A stretch of 64,000 bases of DNA from Candidatus Accumulibacter necessarius (GCA_017302435.1 JAFLDL010000008.1:53081-117080); one strand, 5' to 3'; numbered from the stretch's first letter, positions 16,887-25,946 are shown. The notes: generated by a model not told the origin, from the letters alone. Translations and numbers: made by a program.

Positions 16887-18725
16887 TCAGGCCACCATGT
16901 TTTCGCGGAGAGGGCGCACGTTGAGCCTGGCGACGCGCTCGGCGATCTCCTGGGTGATGAAGCGTGCGGTGATCGGCGTGCCGTCGTAATGCAGCACCGG
17001 CACCAAGCTGGCCGGGCTGACGTGGGCTTCGTTGACCAGCAGCGTCGTCAGTTGCGCGTCGAAGTTCTGTTCAAGCACAAAGACCTTCGAGTGCGAGGCG
17101 ATGAAGTCGGCGATCTCGTCCTGGAACGGGAAGGCGCGCACGCGCAGGGCGTTGATGTAGATTCCCTGTTCAGCCAGCGCGTCGAGCGCCTCGTGCATTG
17201 CCGGAGCCGTCGAGCCGTAGAAAATGGCGGCGAAACGAGCCGGATACTTCGCCGCCGAGAGCACCGGCATTGGTACCAGCGTCTTGGCCGTTTCAAACTT
17301 CCGCCGTAACCGCTGCATGTTGTAGATGTAGTCGGAACCGGCCTCGGAGTAACCGGCGTAGGCGTTCTTGCTCGTGCCACGGGTGAAATAGCCACCTCTG
17401 GTCGGGTGCGTGCCGGGGTAGGTGCGGTAGGGGATGCCGTCGCCGTCGACGTCGAGGTAGCGGCCGAAATCGGCGCCGCCGTCGAGCGCCTCGCGGGTCA
17501 TCACCTTGCCGCGGTCGTATTGCCGACTGTCGTCCCAGGCGAAGGGGCGGCACAGCCGCTGGTTCATGCCGATATCGAGGTCGGTCATGACGAAGACCGG
17601 CGTCTGCAGCCGTTCGGCGAGGTCGAGTGCCTGCGCAGACATCTCGAAGCACTCATAAGGGTCTTCGGGAAACAGCAGCACGTGCTTGGTATCGCCGTGC
17701 GAGGCGTAGGCGCAGGCGAGTACATCCGCCTGTTGCGTGCGCGTCGGCATGCCGGTGGATGGTCCGCCGCGCTGGACGTTGATCAGCACCGACGGGATCT
17801 CGGCAAAATAGGCCAGGCCGATGAACTCCGACATCAGCGAGATACCCGGGCCAGAGGTGGCGGTGAAAGCGCGTGCACCGTTCCAGCCTGCGCCGATCAC
17901 CATGCCGATCGAGGCCAGTTCGTCTTCGGCCTGAACGATGGCGTAGCGACGGCTGCCGGTGGCCGGGTCGACGCGCAGCTTTTGCGTGTAGCGCTGAAAC
18001 GCCTCGGCCACCGACGACGACGGGGTGATCGGGTACCAGGCGCAGACCGTCGCGCCGCCATAGACGCAGCCGAGTGCAGCGGCGCTGTTGCCGTCGACGA
18101 AGATGCGGTCGCCGACCCGGTCGCGGCGTTCGACCTTGAGCGCGATCGGCTTGAGATTGTCGCGCGCGTAATCGCGGCCGAGATTGAGCGCCTGGACGTT
18201 GGAGTCGAACAGTTTTTCCTTGCCCTTGTACTGCTCACCGAAGAGCTTTTCGATCTCGGCCGGGTCGATGTCGAGCAGCGTCGTCAGGGCGCCGATGTAG
18301 ATGATGTTCTTGAACAACTGGCGCTGGCGCGAGTCGCTGTAGTGGTCGTTGCAGATCTCGGTGAGCGGCATGCCGAGGACGTGGATGTCACTGCGGAACT
18401 TCGCGCGCGGCAGCGGCTTGGAGCTGTCGTAGAACAGGTAGCCGCCAGGATCGATCTCGCGTACGTCCTGATCCCAGCTCTGCGGGTTCATCGCCACCAT
18501 CAGGTCCACGCCGCCACGGCGACCGAGGTAGCCGTGCTCGGTGACGCGCACCTCGAACCAGGTCGGCAGCCCCTGGATGTTCGACGGAAAGATGTTGCGT
18601 GGCGAAACCGGTACGCCCATGCGCAGGATGGCGCGCGCCAGCAGTTCGTTGGCCGACGCCGACCCCGAGCCGTTGATGTTGGCAAACTTGATGACGAAAT
18701 CATTGACCGCTTCGATCTTCTGCAT
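16887..18725 (-). CDS. korA: 2-oxoacid:ferredoxin oxidoreductase, alpha subunit with fused gamma domain
   Basis: From ATG 18725 (ribosome site GAGGAACC) the protein is 612 aa. Residues about 1-185 form the gamma domain (KFANINGSGSASANELLARA), and the rest is the pyrimidine-binding alpha domain with AWYPITPSSSVAEAF and the signature RGGPSTGMPTRTQQADV. It ends 1 bp before the beta subunit start. The gamma-alpha fusion is the standard two-subunit form used by many proteobacteria in a ferredoxin-linked TCA step. The frame is open further upstream but overlaps the next gene and has no similarity there. Confidence 0.9.
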   Translation of the reverse strand: MQKIEAVNDFVIKFANINGSGSASANELLARAILRMGVPVSPRNIFPSNIQGLPTWFEVRVTEHGYLGRRGGVDLMVAMNPQSWDQDVREIDPGGYLFYDSSKPLPRAKFRSDIHVLGMPLTEICNDHYSDSRQRQLFKNIIYIGALTTLLDIDPAEIEKLFGEQYKGKEKLFDSNVQALNLGRDYARDNLKPIALKVERRDRVGDRIFVDGNSAAALGCVYGGATVCAWYPITPSSSVAEAFQRYTQKLRVDPATGSRRYAIVQAEDELASIGMVIGAGWNGARAFTATSGPGISLMSEFIGLAYFAEIPSVLINVQRGGPSTGMPTRTQQADVLACAYASHGDTKHVLLFPEDPYECFEMSAQALDLAERLQTPVFVMTDLDIGMNQRLCRPFAWDDSRQYDRGKVMTREALDGGADFGRYLDVDGDGIPYRTYPGTHPTRGGYFTRGTSKNAYAGYSEAGSDYIYNMQRLRRKFETAKTLVPMPVLSAAKYPARFAAIFYGSTAPAMHEALDALAEQGIYINALRVRAFPFQDEIADFIASHSKVFVLEQNFDAQLTTLLVNEAHVSPASLVPVLHYDGTPITARFITQEIAERVARLNVRPLRENMVA

Positions 18726-18739
18726 TTCTGGTTCCTCGC

Positions 18740-20584
18740 TCAGGCGGTGGCTTGCTGGGTATCCGTTGCGCCGGGGCTTCGGCAGGCCGCACCGGCGTGC
18801 GTCATCTGGAGCAGGAACTTCTGCATGTCCCATGCCCCGGTCGGGCAACGTTCGGCGCACAGGCCGCAGTGCAGGCAGACGTCCTCGTCCTTGACCATCA
18901 CCCGTCCGGTCTTCAGGGTCTCCGAGACGTAGAGATCCTGAGCCAGGTTGAGCGCCGGCGCCTGCAGCCGTGGGCGCAGCTCGTCCTCGTCACCGTTGGC
19001 CGTGAAGCTGATGCAGTCCATCGGGCAGATGTCCATGCAGGCGTCGCACTCGATGCACAGCCGGGGTGCGAACACCGTCTGCACATCGCAGTTCAGGCAG
19101 CGTTGTGCTTCCTTGAACGCAAGCTGCGGGTCAAAACCCAGCTCGACCTCGATCTTGATGCTCTTCAGTGCGGCACTGATGTCCCGCAGCGGCACGCGCA
19201 GGCGCCGGTCGACCGAGATTGCGTTGTCATAGCGCCAGGCATGGATGCCCATCTTCTGTGAAATGAGGTTCGTCATCGGCGGCGGTCGGACGGCGATGTC
19301 CTCGCCGTTCAACATGCGGTCGATCGAAACCGCTGCCTCGTGGCCATGGGCGACCGCCCAGATGATGTTCTTCGGCCCGAAGGCCGCGTCACCGCCGAAG
19401 AAGACATTGGGCAGGGTGGACTGCATCGTCCGCTCGTCGAGCTTCGGCAGCCCCCATTTGTCGAACTCGATGCCCATGTCGCGCTCGATCCAGGGGAAGG
19501 CGTTGTCCTGCCCGACAGCGACCAGTACCACGTCGCACTCGAAATGTGGATCGGTCTCGCCGGTCGGTACCAGCGTGCGGCGGCCGTTCTCGTCATAGAC
19601 CGAGCGCACCTTCTGGAAGGTGACGCCGGTCAGCCGGCCGCCGTTGTGGGTGAAGGCCTTGGGAACGAGGTTGTTGAGAATCGGGATGCCCTCGTGCATG
19701 GCGTCCTCCTTTTCCCAGGCGCTGGCTTTCATCTGCTCGAAACCGGAGCGGACGATGACCTTGACGTCGGTGCCGCCCAGTCGGCGTGCCGACCGGCAGC
19801 AGTCCATCGCCGTATTGCCGCCGCCGAGAACGATCACGCGCTTGCTGATCGCGGTGACGTGGCCAAAAGCGACACTCGCCAGCCAGTCAATTCCGAGATG
19901 GATGGACTTCGCCGCCGCCTTGCGTCCAGGGATGTCGAGATCCTGACCGCGCGGCGCGCCGGAACCGACGAATACCGCGTCGTAGCCCTCGGCGAGCAGG
20001 TCCCTGAGCGAACCGATGTACTGGCCGCTACGGAAGTCGACTCCGAGGCCGAGGACATAGCCCGTTTCCTCGTCGATGATTTCCTCAGGGAGGCGGAATT
20101 TGGGGATCTGGGTGCGGATCATGCCGCCGGCGCGGGCATCGCCATCGTAGATCACGACCTCGTAGCCAAGCGGTGCGAGGTCGCGAGCGACCGTCAGCGA
20201 GGCAGGCCCGGCACCGATGCAGGCGACGCGGCGGCCGTTTTTCTGCGCTGCCGCTGGTGGCAACAGCGGCCGGATATCCTGCTTGTAGTCGGCCGCGACG
20301 CGCTTCAGGCGGCAGATTGCGACTGGCTCCCGGCGCTCGCGGCCATCGGCCGTCTCGTCCTCGACCCGGCTGCGCCGACACGCCGGCTCGCACGGTCGGT
20401 CGCAGGTGCGTCCGAGGATGCCGGGAAAGACGTTCGACACCCAGTTGACCATGTAGGCCTCGCTGTAGCGGCCGGCGGCGATCAGACGAATGTACTCGGG
20501 GACGGGCGTATGGGCCGGGCAGGCCCACTGGCAATCAACGACTTTGTGGAAGTAGTCGGGGGCGCCGATATCGGTAGGCTTCAA
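18740..20584 (-). CDS. FAD-dependent NAD(P)H oxidoreductase with N- and C-terminal Fe-S domains (KorAB partner)
   Basis: A 614-aa protein built like the GltD/NfnB family: an N-terminal dihydropyrimidine dehydrogenase-type Fe-S domain (CQWACPAHTPV, CDRPCEPACRRS), an FAD fold (IGAGPASLTVARDL), an NAD(P) fold (VLGGGNTAMDCC) and a C-terminal pair of 4Fe-4S motifs (CIECDACMDICPMDC and CLHCGLCAERCPTGAW). It most likely passes electrons between NAD(P)H and the ferredoxin used by the two downstream oxidoreductase subunits, 14 bp away. The start is TTG 20584, with GGAA upstream; the ATG at 20603 is out of frame. Partner role is inferred from the operon. Confidence 0.85.
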   Translation of the reverse strand: MKPTDIGAPDYFHKVVDCQWACPAHTPVPEYIRLIAAGRYSEAYMVNWVSNVFPGILGRTCDRPCEPACRRSRVEDETADGRERREPVAICRLKRVAADYKQDIRPLLPPAAAQKNGRRVACIGAGPASLTVARDLAPLGYEVVIYDGDARAGGMIRTQIPKFRLPEEIIDEETGYVLGLGVDFRSGQYIGSLRDLLAEGYDAVFVGSGAPRGQDLDIPGRKAAAKSIHLGIDWLASVAFGHVTAISKRVIVLGGGNTAMDCCRSARRLGGTDVKVIVRSGFEQMKASAWEKEDAMHEGIPILNNLVPKAFTHNGGRLTGVTFQKVRSVYDENGRRTLVPTGETDPHFECDVVLVAVGQDNAFPWIERDMGIEFDKWGLPKLDERTMQSTLPNVFFGGDAAFGPKNIIWAVAHGHEAAVSIDRMLNGEDIAVRPPPMTNLISQKMGIHAWRYDNAISVDRRLRVPLRDISAALKSIKIEVELGFDPQLAFKEAQRCLNCDVQTVFAPRLCIECDACMDICPMDCISFTANGDEDELRPRLQAPALNLAQDLYVSETLKTGRVMVKDEDVCLHCGLCAERCPTGAWDMQKFLLQMTHAGAACRSPGATDTQQATA

Positions 20585-20790
20585 GACGAAGGGTTCCTTT
20601 CATCGAGATGAATCCGGGCCACGGCCGCGGGCCCCAAGGTTGGCATACTAGCGCGGCACTGCGGCACTGAAAAGGTTTATGTTTCAAGGGGCAAGCCGTC
20701 ACGCTTGAAAGGGCGGGAAGACCTGCCGCTGGTGCCCTGGGCAGGGTGTCGTTGTAAGATGATGGCTTCGCTGTCTCGGGAGTCTCGATC

Positions 20791-21237
20791 ATGGTTCGCA
20801 AAATGCTTCTTTCGCTTGTTGCCCTGTTTCTGGTGCTACCGGTCCGCGCCGCGGTGGTCGATATCGACAATACCGAACTGGCACGGCTGGTCGCCGCAGG
20901 GGTGCCGATCATCGACATCCGCACCGAAGGTGAGTGGAAGGAAACCGGAATCGTGCCGGGCAGCCGGCTGTTCACCTTCTTCGACGAGAAGGGTCGTGCG
21001 GATCCACCAGCATGGCTGCGGCAGGTACAGGGTGTGGCGACGCCGGACCAGCCGGTGATCGTCATCTGTCGCAGTGGCAACCGCACCAAGGCGGCAAGCC
21101 AGTTCCTGTCACGGCAGGCGGGTTACCAGACGGTTTACAACGTCAGGGATGGTATTCGCGCCTGGGCCAAGGAAGGCCGTCCGCTGGCACCGGCGGCGAG
21201 CGCCGTCGCACGCTGCCTGGGCGGAGCGAACTGCTGA
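20791..21237 (+). CDS. Exported rhodanese-like sulfurtransferase
   Basis: The 148-aa protein has a signal peptide (MVRKMLLSLVALFLVLPVRA, cleavage near residue 20-21) and one rhodanese domain with the active-site loop CRSGNRT, nucleophile C93. It is likely periplasmic. Single-domain rhodaneses move sulfane sulfur or act as redox/thiol proteins; the substrate is not evident. It is divergent from the KorAB operon and convergent with the macro-domain gene. Confidence 0.88.
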   Translation: MVRKMLLSLVALFLVLPVRAAVVDIDNTELARLVAAGVPIIDIRTEGEWKETGIVPGSRLFTFFDEKGRADPPAWLRQVQGVATPDQPVIVICRSGNRTKAASQFLSRQAGYQTVYNVRDGIRAWAKEGRPLAPAASAVARCLGGANC

Positions 21238-21278
21238 GTGTCTTGCGCAGGCCCGGGCTTGTCCGGCGGCACTGAACG

Positions 21279-21797
21279 TCAGGCCGCTGTTTCGGCCAGC
21301 AGCCCGGCATAGATTTGCAGGTCGCGCGGCGAGAAGCAGCAGAAGACCACTTCCCTGATCAGGCCGAACTCCCGCACCGACGAACGAACCGTCGCGACGG
21401 CGACCTTCGCGGCTTCGTCGATCGGGTAACCGTAGATGCCCGTGCCGATGCTCGGCAATGCCAGGCTGAGCAAGCCATTGGCTGCGGCGACCTCGATCGA
21501 GCGCCGGTAGCACGAGGCCAGCAGTTCGGGTTCGCCACGGGCGCCGCCGCACCATACTGGTCCGACGGTGTGAATGATGTACCTGGCGGGCAGGCGATAG
21601 CCTCTGGTGAGCTTGGCATCGCCGGTGCTGCAACCGCCGAGCCGGCGGCATGCGTTCAGCAACTCGGGGCCGGCCGCGCGGTGAATGGCGCCGTCAACGC
21701 CACCGCCGCCGAGCAGCGACGAGTTGGCGGCGTTGACGATGGCGTCAAGCGCCAGCGTGGTGATGTCGGCTTGCAGCGCACGGAGCAGGGCTGGCAT
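21279..21797 (-). CDS. Macro-domain protein, O-acetyl-ADP-ribose deacetylase type
   Basis: The 172-aa protein is a stand-alone macro domain of the MacroD/YmdB type. It has the ADP-ribose-binding motifs [26 protein letters not shown] near residue 18 and [10 protein letters not shown] near residue 117. Such enzymes remove ADP-ribose or acetyl groups from ADP-ribosylated substrates. Nearby genes (thioredoxin, rhodanese) do not form an obvious pathway with it, and there is an 89-bp gap to the thioredoxin gene. Confidence 0.9.
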   Translation of the reverse strand: MPALLRALQADITTLALDAIVNAANSSLLGGGGVDGAIHRAAGPELLNACRRLGGCSTGDAKLTRGYRLPARYIIHTVGPVWCGGARGEPELLASCYRRSIEVAAANGLLSLALPSIGTGIYGYPIDEAAKVAVATVRSSVREFGLIREVVFCCFSPRDLQIYAGLLAETAA

Positions 21798-21886
21798 GGT
21801 GTAGCGGCCTCACCACAACACGACAAACGTGTCAGGGCAGGGCTGGGCAGGCAGGGAGGCATGGGCGCCACAACTCCGAGCGCCCG

Positions 21887-22246
21887 CTAGCGATGGTCGG
21901 CGCAATCCGGCTTCCCGTCGGTCAGAGCAGTGCTGGCCAGTGCCTGTACGATCGCCGCTGCATCGGTGGGACGGACCAGGCGTGCAACTTCGCTCCCCTG
22001 GCGCAGGAAGATCAGCGTTGGCCAGAGCTTGACCGTGAACGAACGACCCAGTCTGCGGCCGGGGCCATCTTCTATCTTGATGTGCCGCACCCCGGGGTAG
22101 GCTGCCAGGGCGCTCGCCAGCAGGGGTTGGGCGGCAAGGCAGTGCCCGCACCAGGGCGCGCCGAACTCAACGACGATCGGCTCGGTGATGTCATCAATCT
22201 GGCTGCGAGATGGCTCGCTAGCGGCATAGACGGCGTTCAGACCCAT
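21887..22246 (-). CDS. Thioredoxin-like protein (CGHC)
   Basis: A 119-aa thioredoxin fold with the active site WCGHC (C33 and C36) and the cis-proline segment LWPTLIFLRQG. CGHC is the protein disulfide isomerase-like form of the motif, implying a more oxidising potential than CGPC. It has no export signal that I can see, so it is probably cytoplasmic. The start at ATG 22246 has a purine-rich site (GGAGAGACC) just before it. Confidence 0.86.
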   Translation of the reverse strand: MGLNAVYAASEPSRSQIDDITEPIVVEFGAPWCGHCLAAQPLLASALAAYPGVRHIKIEDGPGRRLGRSFTVKLWPTLIFLRQGSEVARLVRPTDAAAIVQALASTALTDGKPDCADHR

Positions 22247-22783
22247 GGTCTCTCCTTGACAGGCACTCCAGGCAGGGAATGTCGCAGGAGCATATCCTAC
22301 TGAAGCATCGTCAGGGTGCTCTTTTTGCCCGGCACGCCTTCAGCTTCGTCCGCGACGAGATTCGGAGGCGCTTCCCTCCGGAGCTGGAACGCTTGTTCCG
22401 GCGCAGGTCCTCCGTCCAGCGTCGAGGTCGCCTGACCGGGGGGTTCTCTCGGTACAGGAAGGCCTTGATTTCTTGCTGGCAGGCACTATGTAAACCGTGT
22501 CGGCGGCCGAGGTTCGCATACCATACGGGAATGTCTGCCGACCGACATTTCGATCGCGCTGGCAGCGGATTCGACCACCCTACAGGCTGAGAGCAGCAAG
22601 GAAGCGGCGGAAGGGAAAGGTGATTGGCGTCCATGCGAGATCCGTTCGAGTGCCTTTCCCGCTCGATGTCGTTGCCCGTCGAGGTCGATACCGATGCCGC
22701 CAGAGCCGCGTTCAACGTTCAAGGACAGGGTCCTGGGGGTCGCCATCAGGGTCGGACAAGCGGCAACCGTACGAGGAATGGTT
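22247..22783. other. Intergenic region (about 537 bp), no convincing gene
   Basis: Between the divergent thioredoxin and cytochrome c genes. Several short frames are open on both strands but none shows protein character or a good ribosome site. No tRNA, strong hairpin or repeat was seen. Confidence 0.5.
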
Positions 22784-23083
22784 ATGCGTCCTGGATTCCT
22801 GTTTTCGGCTTTGTTGATCTCCTTTGCTGTGCCCCCTGCTGCCGGCGCTGATGTGATGCGCGAGGCGACGCGGGGCGAGTTGCTGTACACAACGCACTGC
22901 GTCTCCTGCCACGACGCCGAGGTTCATTGGCGCGACAAGAAACTGGTCAACGACTGGAAGAGCCTGCGATCGGAGGTTCGCCGCTGGCAGGAGATCGTGT
23001 CCCTGGGGTGGGATCAGGACGACATCGACGAGGTGGCGCGATACCTGCGGGCAATACATTACCGTGATCTTGCCTTCGACTGA
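22784..23083 (+). CDS. Small exported mono-heme cytochrome c
   Basis: ATG 22784 is chosen because GAGGA lies 6 bp before it (an ATG 6 bp upstream overlaps this ribosome site). The 99-aa product has a signal peptide (cleaved near AGA, residue 20-22) and one heme site CVSCH at residues 39-43. No methionine follows the heme motif, so the usual Met axial ligand is missing; histidines at about 49 and 92 could serve instead. The rest is charged and helical and ends with a typical YLRAIHYRD helix. A partner oxidase or reductase is not next to it. Confidence 0.8.
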   Translation: MRPGFLFSALLISFAVPPAAGADVMREATRGELLYTTHCVSCHDAEVHWRDKKLVNDWKSLRSEVRRWQEIVSLGWDQDDIDEVARYLRAIHYRDLAFD

Positions 23084-23418
23084 GCGGGTGGCGGCGAGCC
23101 TCCGGCAGGTTCAGGCTGGCGTCGAAGCTGTCTCCGTCGGGCGTCGACAGCATGATCGGCTTCGCCAGCGACCAGCCTGGCATTTGCCGATGTCGGTGAA
23201 TCAAAAAGCTGAATGATGCCGACAGGGGTGTGGTGGCGAGGACGACGGATGCGCTGCCCCAACGTCAGCAACGTCAGAAGCGGTGCGACAGGGCCAGAGC
23301 GTCCATCGGCCATCTTGTCTTAAGTGAGTTGGTCGCATAGGAGGTTTGTTATTCCGCCGCGGCTTGCTAGACTGAGGATCGCAGGCCTTGATCAACCATT
23401 CCTCCAGAGGAGACAGAG
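23084..23418. other. Intergenic region (335 bp) with a promoter candidate for the caspase gene
   Basis: No gene is seen. A sigma70-like promoter is possible at TTGTTA (23346-23351), 16 bp, TAGACT (23368-23373), 46 bp upstream of the caspase ATG, which also has a strong ribosome site (GAGGAGA at about 23406-23412). Confidence 0.45.
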
Positions 23419-24261
23419 ATGAGCAAACGCGCACTTTGTATAGGCGTCAACAACTACCCCGGCACACACATGGATCTGAGCGGCTGCGTGAACGACGCCA
23501 ACGACTGGGCAGCCGAACTTGCAACACGCGGTTTTGCCGTCAACAAGCTGATCGACAGCCAGGCAACCAAGGCGGCAATGGTCAGCGGCATCCAGTCGTT
23601 GATCGCTGCAGCAGTCAGCGGCGACTTGGTGGTGATCACCTTTTCCGGGCACGGTACCTACGTGCCGGATACCAACGGCGACGAGATCGATGGCCTCGAT
23701 GAGGCGCTCTGTCCGTACGACCTTCAGACCGGCGGTGGGGCCCTGATCGACGACGAGATCAATACGCTGTTCAGCGCGCGCAAGGGAGGCGTGCGGCTGG
23801 TGCTCATTTCCGACAGTTGCCATTCGGGGACGGTGACGCGGGCTGCCGCCGCTGATCCCGATGCCGACGATGCACCGCGTCCGCGCTTCATGCCGATGGG
23901 CAATTGGCTGCCGGCCGACCAGTTACCGCGCGGAATCAGCGGCCAGCCGCTGACGATGGTGCAGGTTACTTCGGGCCTGTCGCCTTTTGCCAGCGCGCTT
24001 TCACGTATGGCTGGCGACCTGTTGCTGGCCGGTTGCAAGGAAGGACCGAACAACTTCAGTTACGACGCGAGAATCGGCGGTCGTCCGTGCGGTGCCTTTA
24101 CGTATTACGCGCTCAAGGCACTGAAGGCGCTGCCAGCCAACGCCACCTACGCCGATTGGCACGCCAAGATCAATCCCAGCTATCTGCCGTCGGCTTCGTA
24201 CCCGCAGAGCCCGCAGATCTTTGGCAGCGCGGATGCACGCCAGCGCAAGATCTTCAACTGA
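23419..24261 (+). CDS. Stand-alone caspase-like peptidase (peptidase C14 / orthocaspase type)
   Basis: A 280-aa caspase-fold protein with no extra domain and no signal peptide. The catalytic pair is intact: His78 in TFSGHGTY and Cys134 in SDSCHSG. The N-terminal ALCIGVNNYP strand and the acidic loop DTNGDEIDGLDEAL, often a Ca2+ site in metacaspases, are present. Bacterial homologues are thought to cleave after Arg or Lys and have been linked to programmed death or protein turnover; here no target or partner gene is adjacent. A promoter candidate and a strong ribosome site precede it. Confidence 0.88.
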   Translation: MSKRALCIGVNNYPGTHMDLSGCVNDANDWAAELATRGFAVNKLIDSQATKAAMVSGIQSLIAAAVSGDLVVITFSGHGTYVPDTNGDEIDGLDEALCPYDLQTGGGALIDDEINTLFSARKGGVRLVLISDSCHSGTVTRAAAADPDADDAPRPRFMPMGNWLPADQLPRGISGQPLTMVQVTSGLSPFASALSRMAGDLLLAGCKEGPNNFSYDARIGGRPCGAFTYYALKALKALPANATYADWHAKINPSYLPSASYPQSPQIFGSADARQRKIFN

Positions 24262-24318
24262 GGAGGGTCCAGGGCGGTGCGCCGGTGTGGCCAGCATGCC
24301 CGGCGTGCTGCTGACAAG

Positions 24319-24339
24319 GGGGACAGATTGGCTGTCCCC
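24319..24339. repeat. REP-like palindrome (GGGGACAG-N5-CTGTCCCC)
   Basis: A perfect 8-bp stem with a 5-nt loop, lying between the caspase gene and the rpsF promoter. There is no T-run, so it is not a standard terminator. The GGGGACAG/CTGTCCCC form resembles REP palindromes associated with REP-linked transposases, a link I draw from memory. Confidence 0.55.
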
Positions 24340-24362
24340 GACAGATGGCAAGCAAAATCAAG

Positions 24363-24392
24363 TTGTCCACAACATCGATAGCCAGTTATAAT
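24363..24392 (+). promoter_or_regulatory. Sigma70 promoter of the rpsF-priB-rpsR-rplI operon
   Basis: TTGTCC (24363-24368), an 18-bp spacer, then a perfect TATAAT (24387-24392), about 65 bp upstream of the rpsF start. This is the clearest housekeeping promoter in the window. Confidence 0.75.
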
Positions 24393-24457
24393 CGACGGCT
24401 TTTTCCACCTTGCTCCACCGTTCGCATGGCGGGGGGCTTCATCCATAAGGAGTGTTC

Positions 24458-24844
24458 ATGCGCAATTACGAAATCGTTCTAATCGTCCATCCGGACCAGA
24501 GTGAACAGGTCCCGGCGATGGTCGAGCGCTACAAGTCGCTCGTCGTCGCGCGCGCAGGGCAGATTCACCGCCTTGAAGACTGGGGGCGCCGTCAGCTCGC
24601 CTATCCGATCGAGAAGCTGCACAAGGCACACTACATTCTGATGAACATCGAGTGCGACGGCCCCACGCTGACCGAACTCGAGCACGGCTTCAAGTTCAAC
24701 GACGCCATCCTTCGTCATCTGACGATCAGGACCAAGCGGGCGGTGAGCACACCGTCGCCGATGATGAAGGACGAAAAGTCCAAGTCGCTGCTGGAAGTCC
24801 GTGAGCCGGCGCCGGTGCAAGCTGCCGAGCAGCCAGCCACCTGA
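24458..24844 (+). CDS. rpsF: 30S ribosomal protein S6
   Basis: The 128-aa product matches S6: [19 protein letters not shown] at the N-terminus, the [25 protein letters not shown] core and a variable, charged C-terminal tail. S6 binds with S18 to the central domain of 16S rRNA. ATG 24458 follows AAGGAG. It heads a canonical operon with priB, rpsR and rplI, driven by the promoter at 24363-24392. Confidence 0.97.
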   Translation: MRNYEIVLIVHPDQSEQVPAMVERYKSLVVARAGQIHRLEDWGRRQLAYPIEKLHKAHYILMNIECDGPTLTELEHGFKFNDAILRHLTIRTKRAVSTPSPMMKDEKSKSLLEVREPAPVQAAEQPAT

Positions 24845-24855
24845 CCGATGAGGCG

Positions 24856-25188
24856 CTGCTGAATCGCGTCGAGTTGACCGGAACCCTGATCGAGCGCAAG
24901 GCGCTACGCTTTACGCCGGCCGGTGTGCCGGTGGTGGAGTGCCTGATCGGGCACCAGTCAGAACAACTCGAAGCGGATAGTCCACGCCGTGTTGAATGTG
25001 AGATCCAGGCGATTGCCCTGGGTTCCACGGCGCAATGGCTGCAGGCAGCGGGTCCGGGAACGGTGCTGCAACTGACCGGCTTTCTTGCAGCCAGGAGCCG
25101 GAACAGCAAGCAGCCGAGACTGCATATCACTACGATCGAATTTGTCGAAGGAAATCAAGATGGCAAGGTTCTTCAAGAAGAAGGATGA
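24856..25188 (+). CDS. priB: Primosomal replication protein N (PriB), probable CTG start
   Basis: PriB is the single-stranded-DNA-binding OB-fold protein of the replication restart primosome; its place between rpsF and rpsR is diagnostic. The body [17 protein letters not shown]...[11 protein letters not shown] and [25 protein letters not shown] is clear. No ATG or GTG exists in frame after the rpsF stop. TTG 24874 would remove residues LLNRVE that align with the start of E. coli PriB (MTNRLVLSG), so I favour the CTG at 24856 (a second CTG is at 24859), preceded by GATGAGG. The gene ends 29 bp inside rpsR. The start is the uncertain point. Confidence 0.85.
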   Translation: MLNRVELTGTLIERKALRFTPAGVPVVECLIGHQSEQLEADSPRRVECEIQAIALGSTAQWLQAAGPGTVLQLTGFLAARSRNSKQPRLHITTIEFVEGNQDGKVLQEEG

Positions 25189-25435
25189 CAAGAATGTCAA
25201 GAAGCGTGGCAGTGGTCTGTTCAAGCGGCGCAAGTTCTGCCGCTTCACTGCCGAGAAGATGGAAGAGATCGACTACAAGGATGTCGACCTGTTCAAGGAG
25301 TACGTTGCCGAGAACGCCAAGATCATGCCGGCTCGCTTGACTGGCACCAAGGCCGGCTATCAGCGGATGCTGTCGGTGGCCATCAAGCGCGCCCGCTTCC
25401 TGGCGCTGCTGCCTTACACCGACAATCACCAGTAA
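25160..25435 (+). CDS. rpsR: 30S ribosomal protein S18
   Basis: A 91-aa basic protein with the S18 signature [26 protein letters not shown] and [20 protein letters not shown]. The cysteine in RRKFCRF shows it is the ordinary, zinc-independent or single-Cys form. ATG 25160 lies inside the end of priB (29-bp overlap) behind AAGGA. Binds 16S rRNA with S6. Confidence 0.97.
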   Translation: MARFFKKKDDKNVKKRGSGLFKRRKFCRFTAEKMEEIDYKDVDLFKEYVAENAKIMPARLTGTKAGYQRMLSVAIKRARFLALLPYTDNHQ

Positions 25436-25449
25436 GCGAGGAGACGACG

Positions 25450-25908
25450 ATGCAAATCATTCTGATGGAAAAGGTCGCCAACCTCGGGAACCTCGGCGAT
25501 CTGCTCAAGGTGAAGGATGGCTACGCCCGCAACTTCCTGATTCCGAAGGGTAAAGCAAAGCGGGCAACGCCAGCTGCGCTGAAGGAATTTGAAGCCAAGC
25601 GAGCTGAACTGGAGGGTGCAGCGGCAGAGAAACTGGCTGCCGCGCAGGCGTATGCGGAAAAGCTCGGTGGTGTAGTTGTCAGGATCGCGCGCAAGGCCGG
25701 CGTCGATGGTCGTCTGTTTGGTTCGGTGACCAACTTCGATATCGCGGATGGTCTGAAAGAACTCGGTTTCACCGTCGAAAAGTCGGCCGTGCGCATGCCC
25801 GCCGGTCCGCTCAAGATGATTGGCGAGTCCCAACTGGAAGTGGCCCTTCACAGCGACGTCATGGCGACGATTACCGTTGCCGTGGTGGTCGAACAGATGA
25901 AGATGTAG
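25450..25908 (+). CDS. rplI: 50S ribosomal protein L9
   Basis: The 152-aa protein has the L9 N-terminal domain ([36 protein letters not shown]), a long connecting helix rich in Ala/Glu, and the C-terminal rRNA-binding domain ([17 protein letters not shown]). Last ribosomal gene of the operon; an intrinsic terminator follows 39 bp after the stop. Confidence 0.97.
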   Translation: MQIILMEKVANLGNLGDLLKVKDGYARNFLIPKGKAKRATPAALKEFEAKRAELEGAAAEKLAAAQAYAEKLGGVVVRIARKAGVDGRLFGSVTNFDIADGLKELGFTVEKSAVRMPAGPLKMIGESQLEVALHSDVMATITVAVVVEQMKM

Positions 25909-25946
25909 GTGCTTGATTCGGCGCCGTGTTCACGCGCCGGAAAAGG

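Noticed and set aside
17406-18932. 508-codon plus-strand frame opposite korA
   Set aside because: Shadow of a well-identified enzyme; its composition is that of antisense high-GC DNA.
22311-22715. 134-codon minus-strand frame between thioredoxin and cytochrome genes
   Set aside because: Composition rich in Arg, Ser and Pro without hydrophobic pattern, and no ribosome site.
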